Position numbers and translations under genes: made by a program. Of a DNA stretch of 7,706 bases, positions 1 through 6,000 are shown piece after piece (the first letter of the stretch is position 1; the number at the start of each line of letters is the position of its first letter). The stretch spans positions 1-7,706 of the forward strand of contig CALLKF010000207.1 of NCBI GenBank assembly GCA_938008535.1, given 5' to 3'. The notes beneath the pieces were generated by a model, which was given only the letters and a program-made list of their open reading frames with translations, was not told the origin of the DNA and did not search any database. This DNA is from an uncultured Saprospirales bacterium (GTDB taxonomy: Bacteria; Bacteroidota; Bacteroidia; Chitinophagales; JADIYW01).

Positions 1-36
1 TTGTGGTTTGCAGGATGGTTATTCTACATTATTCAA

Positions 37-278
37 AAGATGTTTCACTGCGTTCAACATGACAGGTACGGTTAGAATGCTTCGTATCTCGCAACGACGC
101 GATGCAAGTTAGTGGTTCGATAAACTCACCATGACAGGGACACAGTGACGCGATGCGTGTTAGTGGTTCGATAAACTCACCATGACAGCGGCACAGTGAC
201 GCGATGCAAGTTAGTGGTTCGATAAACTCACCATGACAGCGACACAGTTATTTAGATTCATCGTACCTCGCAATGACG
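37..278. repeat. Mosaic of related REP-like intergenic units
   Basis: Four kinds of short unit lie in the same orientation. Read on the minus strand, each begins GTCAT or GTCGT, then a GA a few bases on, then a GAA or GAT about ten bases later. They are at 37-63 (GTCATGTTGAACGC...), 75-99 (GTCGTTGCGAGATACGAAG...), the three 51-bp copies at 96-248 (GTCATGGTGAGTTTATCGAA...) and 254-278 (GTCATTGCGAGGTACGATG...). The units at 75-99 and 254-278 are clearly related and bracket the 51-bp array. Units of this look are familiar as dispersed intergenic repeats in Bacteroidota and other bacteria; that part is recalled, not tested here. No coding capacity is apparent. Confidence 0.7.
96..248. repeat. Three tandem copies of a 51-bp repeat
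   Basis: Copies run 96-146, 147-197 and 198-248 with an exact period of 51 and no spacers. Differences are few: copy 2 has gcgtgtt where copies 1 and 3 have gcaagtt, and the segment before cacagt varies (aggga, agcgg, agcga). Each copy holds a degenerate palindrome in which TGGT and ACCA flank TCGATAAACTC. Stop codons interrupt all three plus-strand frames inside the unit, so it is not a coding repeat on that strand. It reads best as local amplification of one dispersed palindromic unit. Confidence 0.9.
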
Positions 279-478
279 TGAATCGTGAAATAATGTTAAT
301 TTTTTATTCATATACAATAAACTAAAAGTTCTGTCGTTTATATGTGTAACAGTGATTTTGTTTTTACCTACACAAAATAAAAGCATTGTAAAAACGAACA
401 TGCCGTAGATGGTTCTAAATAAAAAAAGTACAGAGCTGAATGGCAGTGTTCTATTATTCAACATTAAACATTCATAAA
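279..478. other. AT-rich leader upstream of the first gene
   Basis: About 200 bases of AT-rich DNA between the repeat mosaic and the first plus-strand gene. The promoter of that gene is presumably here, but I find no convincing Bacteroidota-type -33 TTTG / -7 TAnnTTTG pair. No RNA gene, operator palindrome or small gene is recognisable. With positions 1-278 this makes a 478-base stretch without a supported gene. Confidence 0.5.
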
Positions 479-1393
479 ATGAATACTTTTATTGAAAACA
501 GAAAATCGATGTATCACGCTACGAAAGGCGTGTGTGAAGATAACATCACACTTATTACTGCTAACGCAGGTGTTGCCAGCACGTATAACCGTTTTATGGT
601 GCTGCTTAAAGAAATGGATGACCTTAGCCGTGACCAGGCGATGAACCGCACCGGTGTGACCGTGGACAAGCAGTTTGCACGCAATAAGCTGAACCTTGGC
701 ATTGATAAATCAGCAGGTTATATTGTTTCACATTTTACAAGTGTACATAATTTCACGATTGCGAACTCGGTGGATAAAGCATTAAGTACGGTTCAGGGTA
801 TGTCTGACCAAACGGTTATCGGTCATGGTCAATTGGTGGTAAATATACTGGCAGGCAACCAGCCGGTGCTTGCTCCTTTTGGTGTGGATGCACCTTATAT
901 TGATTCTTACAATGTGACGCTGACGAATTATATTACAATAGTGGCTACTCCAACTATAGCACGTAACTTCAAGAAAGCATTGACGAGACTGCAACTGGAT
1001 AAATCGAAAGAAATCTCGCGATTCCTGAGAAAGGAACTGGACAAGGCAATGACTGGCTTTAAGGATGACCATCTGGATTTTTACCTTACCTATAAGAACG
1101 CGCGCAGGATAGTGCAGAATGGTATCCGTCATCATACTTTTGGTACTATTGCCGGTGTGGTGAAAGATGGTGAAAGCCACCTTGTGTTGGATGGTGCGCT
1201 GGTGGAAGTGACCGGAACAACCACGCATATTGTTACGAATGAATCGGGCTTGTTTACCATTAGTACTGTACCGCCGGGAACTTATACATTGAAGGTCAGT
1301 ATTGGTGGTTATGCTATTAAGATCATTGAAAACGTTATTGTGACTGCGCATCAGACAATGAGTTTGGAGGTGCTGATGGTGGCGAGTGTTTGA
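479..1393 (+). CDS. Hypothetical protein with C-terminal carboxypeptidase-regulatory-like domain
   Basis: A 304-residue protein of unknown function. Residues 1 to about 215 look helical and charged, opening MNTFIENRKSMYHATKG, and match no domain I can name. Residues about 222-304 form one carboxypeptidase-regulatory-like beta-sandwich, recognised by GTIAGVVKDG near its start, then GALVEVTGT, TNESGLFTISTVPPGTYTLK and a closing GGYAIKIIENVIV. Such domains usually sit in exported proteins, yet no signal peptide or membrane segment is visible here, so the protein is probably cytoplasmic. I chose the ATG at 479 because the protein then starts with the helical segment and has an A-rich, Shine-Dalgarno-free lead-in; the in-frame ATG at 440 would add 13 unlikely residues. 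The gene looks richer in G and C than the fad genes. Its TGA lies at the start of a short tandem array, and a terminator follows 245 bases downstream. It seems monocistronic. Confidence 0.8.
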   Translation: MNTFIENRKSMYHATKGVCEDNITLITANAGVASTYNRFMVLLKEMDDLSRDQAMNRTGVTVDKQFARNKLNLGIDKSAGYIVSHFTSVHNFTIANSVDKALSTVQGMSDQTVIGHGQLVVNILAGNQPVLAPFGVDAPYIDSYNVTLTNYITIVATPTIARNFKKALTRLQLDKSKEISRFLRKELDKAMTGFKDDHLDFYLTYKNARRIVQNGIRHHTFGTIAGVVKDGESHLVLDGALVEVTGTTTHIVTNESGLFTISTVPPGTYTLKVSIGGYAIKIIENVIVTAHQTMSLEVLMVASV

Positions 1394-1401
1394 TAATTAG
1401 C

Positions 1402-1590
1402 GAATGTGATAATTAGCGAATTAGCGAATGTGATGATGTGCGAATTTGATAATTAGCTAATTAGCGAATGTGATGATGTGCGAATGTTACAATTAGCGAA
1501 TGTTATAATTAGCGAATTAGCGAATGTGATGATGTGCGAATTTGATAATTAGCGAATTTGATGATGTGCGAATTAGCGAATGTGATAATT
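1402..1590. repeat. Modular tandem array of 16-bp and 8-bp units
   Basis: The array is built from three modules: A = GAATGTGATAATTAGC (16 bp, with TT and TAC variants), B = GAATTAGC (8 bp) and C = GAATGTGATGATGTGC (16 bp). In order they read A B C, A B C, A, A B C, A C B and a final truncated A. A-B-C forms a 40-bp higher-order repeat starting at 1402, 1442 and 1498. A partial A module (TTTGATAATTAGC, 1389-1401) precedes the array and carries the TGA of the upstream gene. There are no unique spacers, so this is not a CRISPR. It lies between the stop codon and the terminator and should be in the 3' untranslated part of that transcript. Confidence 0.9.
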
Positions 1591-1637
1591 TAATGGGTGA
1601 TGAATTTTTTGCTTTTTTTTTCATAGAATTATTTGTG

Positions 1638-1667
1638 CGTGGTGGCTTTGGCTGCCACGTTTTTTTT
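1638..1667 (+). terminator. Intrinsic terminator
   Basis: A 9-bp stem (CGTGGTGGC pairing with GCTGCCACG, two G-T wobbles) with a TTTG loop is followed directly by eight T residues (1660-1667). It terminates the first plus-strand gene, 245 bases beyond its stop and past the tandem array. Confidence 0.85.
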
Positions 1668-1898
1668 AACCTCATCTGATTTTCGCCAAATCATAGATAT
1701 TATATCACAGAGTTACACGGAGTTTTTCACAGAGTATTCTGAATAAAAAAAAGATAAGTATGGATAAACATGGTAAATAGAAATTCTTTAACTGATATTC
1801 AAATAATAATCTATAACTTAGATTTTTATAAACTTGTATTTAATATTCAGATGAATAGCCAAAACAGGAAAGAGACTAATCCATTAAAACCATAAATC
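1668..1898. other. AT-rich leader with a CACAGAGT direct repeat
   Basis: Together with the array and terminator this completes a 505-base stretch without a gene. At 1706-1735 CACAGAGT occurs twice, 22 bases apart, around TTACACGGAG; this resembles a dispersed intergenic motif I recall from other bacteria. The rest is AT-rich and presumably holds the promoter of the next gene. TAGATTTT (1819) and TAAACTTG (1829) each come near the Bacteroidota -7 consensus TAnnTTTG, but neither has a TTG at the right distance upstream, so I call no promoter. Confidence 0.5.
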
Positions 1899-2834
1899 AT
1901 GAATAAAATAAGTTATTTATACAAACTAAAAAACGTTGCCGGCAAAGCAATTATTATTTCGGCGGTGCTGATTTTTTGCAGTGGTGTTAATGGTTTTTCT
2001 GCTTCTAAAAAGAGTGAAACTATCCGTACAAAAAATAGTGACGATGATGAAGACACATCTGTATTAAAAGTTGGCTATACTGTAAGAATGGAAGGGCAAG
2101 GTATTGGCTGCGCTTTATTTGTTAATGGCATTCCTGCAATGGATAATGATTATCCTGGTGTTTCCAATCGAATGATTAATCCATTATTGATTATTGGTAA
2201 AAATACTTTTAAACTGCTTACGTTGCCTGTAGATGCTGAAACAAAGAAGCAAGAAGATTGGTTGGAAAGCGATAAATTTTGCAAAGTTTCAATTTCAAGT
2301 TTTCAAAACAAAGGAAAGTTTGAAAATAAATTAGTTACTGAATCTGAAGTGAAACTAACTAAACCTGACGGTGTTGATTCAATGAATGGTTCGTTTGCAG
2401 TAACGCTTGTTTATCCAACACCACTTTGGACAAATTCTGCAAAAATTGGCAAAGATGCTGCAACTCAACAAAAAATTCTTGCTAAATATAAAGAGTTTTA
2501 CAACCTACTTTTAAAGAAAGATATAAATGGCATCTCGAAACTTTCGACTGTGAAATTTAAACAGTATGCGAATAGTATGTACAATCCAAATTATGGCGCA
2601 GAAATTATAGAATCACTCAAAGAACAGCTTGCCAGTAAAGATCAATTAATTGGCATTGATGTTCAAGCAAAAAATGGATTGAAATATGAATATTATTATG
2701 GAGATCGTTTGGTTTCTATTAAAAATAATGAAGACCGCTCGATTATACAGTACTATGATAATGTCTATGGCGTTACGACTCAATATCCACTCTTCTTTTA
2801 TTTTGATGGAGTAGATTTTGTGTTGGTTTTATAG
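1899..2834 (+). CDS. Exported protein of unknown function
   Basis: A 311-residue protein I do not recognise. The N-terminus is a plausible Sec signal peptide: basic residues in the first 16 positions (MNKISYLYKLKNVAGK), a hydrophobic core at about 17-30 (AIIISAVLIFCSG) and a likely signal peptidase I site after FSA near residue 35. Cys27 is not in a good lipobox. An acidic linker (DDDED, about 48-52) follows. Residues about 57-180 look beta-rich, with GIGCALFVNGIPAMDND and INPLLIIGKNTFKL; Cys71 and Cys128 could form a disulfide in the periplasm. Residues about 188-311 begin with a charged helix and continue in strands, ending in a very hydrophobic tail (FFYFDGVDFVLVL); an NTF2-like fold is possible but unproven. 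The ATG follows an A-rich segment without Shine-Dalgarno motif. The gene is alone on its strand and converges on the fad operon. Confidence 0.8.
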   Translation: MNKISYLYKLKNVAGKAIIISAVLIFCSGVNGFSASKKSETIRTKNSDDDEDTSVLKVGYTVRMEGQGIGCALFVNGIPAMDNDYPGVSNRMINPLLIIGKNTFKLLTLPVDAETKKQEDWLESDKFCKVSISSFQNKGKFENKLVTESEVKLTKPDGVDSMNGSFAVTLVYPTPLWTNSAKIGKDAATQQKILAKYKEFYNLLLKKDINGISKLSTVKFKQYANSMYNPNYGAEIIESLKEQLASKDQLIGIDVQAKNGLKYEYYYGDRLVSIKNNEDRSIIQYYDNVYGVTTQYPLFFYFDGVDFVLVL

Positions 2835-2856
2835 TGTTGATTTTTCTTATAATCAA

Positions 2857-2896
2857 AAAAAACGCTGAAAAGATTTTATACTTTTCAGCGTTTTTT
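2857..2896. terminator. Bidirectional intrinsic terminator
   Basis: A perfect 16-bp inverted repeat (AAAAAACGCTGAAAAG, 2857-2872, with CTTTTCAGCGTTTTTT, 2881-2896) around an 8-base loop. The T tract serves the exported-protein gene on the plus strand, and the A tract (2855-2862) becomes a T tract for the fad operon on the minus strand. It sits 22 bases past the plus-strand stop and 36 bases past the fadE stop. Confidence 0.92.
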
Positions 2897-2900
2897 ATAT

Positions 2901-2923
2901 CGTGCCACGAATATCGTGGCACG
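2901..2923. repeat. Perfect short palindrome beside the terminator
   Basis: CGTGCCACGA (2901-2910) and TCGTGGCACG (2914-2923) form a perfect 10-bp GC-rich stem around a 3-base loop (ATA). It lies nine bases from the fadE stop and four bases from the terminator hairpin. No T tract follows on either side, so it is not a terminator itself. It may be a REP-like palindrome or a 3'-end stabilising hairpin for the fad transcript. Confidence 0.8.
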
Positions 2924-2932
2924 AAGTAGAAC

Positions 2933-4720
2933 TTACAAATTATACTTGCCAGCTTCAATTATCTTTGCAGCAATTCTGCGGCGTGCCTCTTTTACGTTTA
3001 CCGGTTCGTATTTAGTAAAACGTTTTAAACCCATCAGCATAATTCGCAACTCATCGCCTTCAGCATACGATTGTAAAGCATCTTTTCCTGCTACATTGAT
3101 TTTATTCAACGCATCATTAAAAAATACTTTTAAAATATCAACATATACTTGGTCTGCTTTTTCGCCTTTTTCAAAGATTTTTTGAACTCGCAATAATAAT
3201 GATTCTGCTGTGTAGATTTGAATCAACATATCAGATGCGTTCATGATGATTTCCTGTTCGTCTTTCAACTTCGCCATTAATTTTTGAACCGCACCACCAG
3301 CAACTAACAAGAATGCTTTTTTCGCATTTTTGATAGCTTTGATTTCTGCTGCAAACTGACCTTCATCATCGCCACTAAAATCAGGCACACTCATCAATTC
3401 TTTTTGAATTGCCATGCCTGGTGTCATTAAATCAATTTTACCACTCATTGCACGTTTCAACAACATATCTACAGATAACAAACGATTGATTTCGCTGGTG
3501 CCTTCGTAGATACGAGCGATGCGCGAATCTCTGTAAGCTCGCGCTGCATTGGTTTCTTCAGAGAAACCCATACCACCATGAATTTGTACGTTTTCATCTA
3601 CAATAAAATCTAACACTTCAGAACCTAACACTTTTACGATAGAACATTCGATAGCGTATTCTTCTGCTGCACCTAGTAGTGCTTTAGAAAATTCTTTACC
3701 TGCTTCTAAGTTTTCGTGTTCTAATTTTCCGATGTCGTTTGCGCAACGATAGGTTGCTACTTCCAAAGCAAATACCTGGATTGCCATTTCTGCAATTTTG
3801 TGTTGGATGGCACCAAATGTACTTAATGCTTTGCCGAATTGGGTTCTTTCATTTGCATATTGAACTGCCTGATTGAATGCTTCGCGTGCGCCACCTAATG
3901 CAGTTGCGGCTAATTTATAACGACCTATATTTAAGATGTTGAAAGCAATCAAGTGACCTTTGCCGCGTTCGCCTAAGATATTTTCTACCGGTATTCTGCA
4001 GTTTTCAAAAAATACTTGTCGAGTTGAAGAACCTTTGATGCCCATTTTATCTTCTTCTGCACCAAGGTTTAAGCCCGGTGTGCCAGCTTCTACTAAGAAA
4101 GCAGTAAATTCTTTGCCATCAATTTTTGCAAATACCGTAAATGAATGCGCGAAACCAGCATTGGTAATCCACATTTTTTGTCCGTTTAAAATCCACTCTT
4201 TTCCGTCTTCAGAAAGTGTAGCTGTTGTTTTTGCACCGAGTGCATCCGAGCCAGAGCTTGGCTCTGTTAAGCAATAAGAAGCTGCCCATTCACCGCTTCC
4301 TAATTTGGGTAAGAATTTTTGTTTTTGTTCTTCAGTTCCGAAATATAAAATGGGCAATGTACCGATGCCAATATGACAAATTACAGTAGTTGCGAACGAA
4401 CCACTTCTGCCTACTTCTTCTGCAATGATGCAACCGGAAATTACATCTTGCTGCATACCGCCATACGTTTCAGGAATGGCTGTTGAAAGCAAACCCAATT
4501 CGCCTGCTTTTCCTAATAATTCTAAAGATAATCCAGGTTGTTGTTTTTCTATTTCTTTCCAGCGTGGCAGAATTTCCTTTTCAATAAAATCAGATGCCAT
4601 AGAGCGCACCATGAGTTGTTCTTCATTATAATCTTCCGGTGTAAAAACTTGTTCTGGTGTTGAATCTTTGATAACGAATTCGCCACCTTTTAATGATTTG
4701 ATTTGTTCGAGTGTTTCCAT
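2933..4720 (-). CDS. fadE: Acyl-CoA dehydrogenase, long form (FadE-like)
   Basis: FAD-dependent acyl-CoA dehydrogenase, the first step of each beta-oxidation round (acyl-CoA to trans-2-enoyl-CoA). The 595 residues run in the usual order: helical N-terminal domain, a central beta-domain with the flavin-binding YCLTEPSSGSDA (about 149-160) and WITNAG, then the C-terminal helical domain with RTQFGKALSTFGAIQHK, QIHGGMGFSEE (about 379-389) and IYEGTSEINR, in which Glu406 is the predicted catalytic base. Beyond about residue 420 there is an extra helical region of some 170 residues, as in very-long-chain enzymes and B. subtilis FadE (about 594 residues by memory). I chose the ATG at 4720 (METLEQIKSLKGG). 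An in-frame GTG at 4783 would add 21 residues encoded wholly by the upstream inverted repeat and is unlikely. Third enzyme gene of the operon, 87 bases after fadA; a bidirectional terminator lies downstream. Confidence 0.95.
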   Translation of the reverse strand: METLEQIKSLKGGEFVIKDSTPEQVFTPEDYNEEQLMVRSMASDFIEKEILPRWKEIEKQQPGLSLELLGKAGELGLLSTAIPETYGGMQQDVISGCIIAEEVGRSGSFATTVICHIGIGTLPILYFGTEEQKQKFLPKLGSGEWAASYCLTEPSSGSDALGAKTTATLSEDGKEWILNGQKMWITNAGFAHSFTVFAKIDGKEFTAFLVEAGTPGLNLGAEEDKMGIKGSSTRQVFFENCRIPVENILGERGKGHLIAFNILNIGRYKLAATALGGAREAFNQAVQYANERTQFGKALSTFGAIQHKIAEMAIQVFALEVATYRCANDIGKLEHENLEAGKEFSKALLGAAEEYAIECSIVKVLGSEVLDFIVDENVQIHGGMGFSEETNAARAYRDSRIARIYEGTSEINRLLSVDMLLKRAMSGKIDLMTPGMAIQKELMSVPDFSGDDEGQFAAEIKAIKNAKKAFLLVAGGAVQKLMAKLKDEQEIIMNASDMLIQIYTAESLLLRVQKIFEKGEKADQVYVDILKVFFNDALNKINVAGKDALQSYAEGDELRIMLMGLKRFTKYEPVNVKEARRRIAAKIIEAGKYNL

Positions 4721-4730
4721 TTTTGATATT

Positions 4731-4801
4731 AGATTTGAGAGATGAGATTTGAAGAGATGAGAAAAAATGCAAGAAAATCTCACATCTTATATCTCATATC
4801 T
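4731..4801. repeat. Gene-less inverted repeat of 7-bp units between fadA and fadE
   Basis: The left arm begins at 4731 with AGATTTGAGAGATGAGATTT and the right arm is 4776-4801 on the opposite strand. The outer 22 positions of the arms match at 18. Each arm is a run of 7-bp AGATTTG/AGATATG-like units. The centre is short and A-rich. The left arm agrees at 20 of 22 positions with the arm at 6001 that borders the four-helix-bundle gene, so this looks like an empty version of that unit. It fills nearly the whole fadA-fadE gap and would fold into a long imperfect hairpin in the mRNA. Confidence 0.85.
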
Positions 4802-4807
4802 ACCATT

Positions 4808-5986
4808 CTATTTAAGTCGTTCAATAATACCTGCAATACCTTGTCCGCCGCCGATGCATGCTGACACCATACCGTAGCGTTTATTTTGACGACGCATTTC
4901 ATTAATTAATTGTACAGATAATTTTGCACCTGAACAACCCAGCGGATGACCTAATGCAATGGCACCACCGTTTGGATTAATGATATCCTGATTCAAACCA
5001 AGCGTGCGAATTACTGCTAATGACTGCGCAGCAAATGCTTCGTTCAATTCGATCATTTCAATGTCTTCGATTTTCATTCCTGCTAACTGCAACGCGCGTG
5101 GTATTGCTACTACTGGACCAATACCCATGATGCGCGGCTCGCAACCAACAACTGCTGATGTTACTAATCTTGCAATTGGTTCGATGTTTAATTCTTTTAC
5201 CATTTTTTCTGACATCACGATTACGAATGCAGCGCCGTCAGATGTTTGAGATGAGTTACCTGCAGTAACTGAACCTTTTGCTGCAAATACTGCTTTTAAT
5301 GCTGCAAGACCTTCTACTGTTGTGTCTTTACGTGGACCTTCATCTGTATCTACTACAAAAGATTTTGTTTTTCTTTTGTTGTTTTGCAAGTAAACTTCTT
5401 CTACTGTTACAGGTACAATTTCATCTTTGAATTTACCGGACTCGATTGCTGCAATTGCTTTTACATGCGAATTGTAAGAAAAAGTATCTTGGTCTAAACG
5501 AGAAATTCCGTATTGCGTTGCAACCGCTTCTGCAGTTAAACCCATGGAAGAATAATAATCTGGTGTGGTTGATGCGATGCCGTAATTTAATACGGTTCTC
5601 CAGCCAGTCATTGGTAACAACGACATAGATTCAACGCCACCTGCGATGATGCAATCAGCCATGCCTGCTTTGATTTTTGCAGTTGCCATGGCGATTGTTT
5701 CTAAACCTGATGCACAATAACGATTGACAGTAACGCCGCCAACTGTTAATGGCAAACCTGCACGCAATACGATCATACGACCGATCTGCATGCCTTGTTC
5801 TGCTTCAGGAATTGCGTTACCGCATATTAAATCATCGATTCGTGACGGATCTAAATTTGGAACAGATGCTACTAGATGTTTTACCACATCAGCACCTAAA
5901 TCATCCGGACGATAAAAGCGGAAACCGCCTTTTTTTGCTTTGCCGATCGCTGAGCGATAACCGGCTACTATATATGCTTCACTCAT
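4808..5986 (-). CDS. fadA: Acetyl-CoA C-acyltransferase (3-ketoacyl-CoA thiolase, FadA-like)
   Basis: Thiolase that cleaves 3-ketoacyl-CoA with CoA to acetyl-CoA and a shortened acyl-CoA, the last step of beta-oxidation. The 392 residues are full length for the family. Catalytic residues are all present: nucleophile Cys91 in VNRYCASGLE, the NEAFA motif at 315-319, His347 in GHPLGCSGAK, and the acid/base Cys377 in ACIGGGQGIAG. The opening AYIVAGYRSAIGKAKKG is typical of thiolases. A biosynthetic acetoacetyl-CoA thiolase has the same motifs, but the neighbours FadN and FadE favour a degradative role. The ATG at 5986 has an A/T-rich lead-in without Shine-Dalgarno motif. Upstream lies the four-helix-bundle gene (40 bases away); downstream is the gene-less inverted repeat and then fadE. 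Confidence 0.96.
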   Translation of the reverse strand: MSEAYIVAGYRSAIGKAKKGGFRFYRPDDLGADVVKHLVASVPNLDPSRIDDLICGNAIPEAEQGMQIGRMIVLRAGLPLTVGGVTVNRYCASGLETIAMATAKIKAGMADCIIAGGVESMSLLPMTGWRTVLNYGIASTTPDYYSSMGLTAEAVATQYGISRLDQDTFSYNSHVKAIAAIESGKFKDEIVPVTVEEVYLQNNKRKTKSFVVDTDEGPRKDTTVEGLAALKAVFAAKGSVTAGNSSQTSDGAAFVIVMSEKMVKELNIEPIARLVTSAVVGCEPRIMGIGPVVAIPRALQLAGMKIEDIEMIELNEAFAAQSLAVIRTLGLNQDIINPNGGAIALGHPLGCSGAKLSVQLINEMRRQNKRYGMVSACIGGGQGIAGIIERLK

Positions 5987-6000
5987 AAAAAAAGAATTTT

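Noticed and set aside
258..464. Short minus-strand open frame in the leader and repeat region
   Set aside because: It begins inside the first gene's leader, runs into the repeat at 254-278 and has no recognisable motif; a chance frame.
440..478. Earlier ATG start for the first plus-strand gene
   Set aside because: It adds 13 residues (MAVFYYSTLNIHK) that fit neither a signal peptide nor the helical start at 479.
782..1351. A 189-codon open frame on the minus strand opposite the first gene
   Set aside because: It lies entirely antisense to a frame with a recognisable domain, and its translation is rich in Ser, His, Arg and Cys with no family resemblance.
96..1590. Repeat arrays as possible CRISPR loci
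   Set aside because: Both arrays are head-to-tail repeats without unique spacers, and no cas gene is present.
1812..1836. Bacteroidota-type promoter upstream of the exported-protein gene
   Set aside because: Near-matches to the -7 element exist, but no TTG lies at the expected upstream spacing.
1899..2003. Lipoprotein signal for the exported protein
   Set aside because: The cysteine at residue 27 follows LIF, which is not a lipobox; a signal peptidase I site fits better.
4721..4783. N-terminal extension of 21 residues on the acyl-CoA dehydrogenase from a GTG at 4783
   Set aside because: The extension is encoded by the inverted repeat and resembles no acyl-CoA dehydrogenase N-terminus; the ATG at 4720 gives the normal length.
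4717..4807. CCATT on both sides of the empty inverted repeat (4717-4721 and 4803-4807) as a target-site duplication
   Set aside because: Nine bases separate the left copy from the arm, one bears the fadE start codon, and five bases can match by chance.
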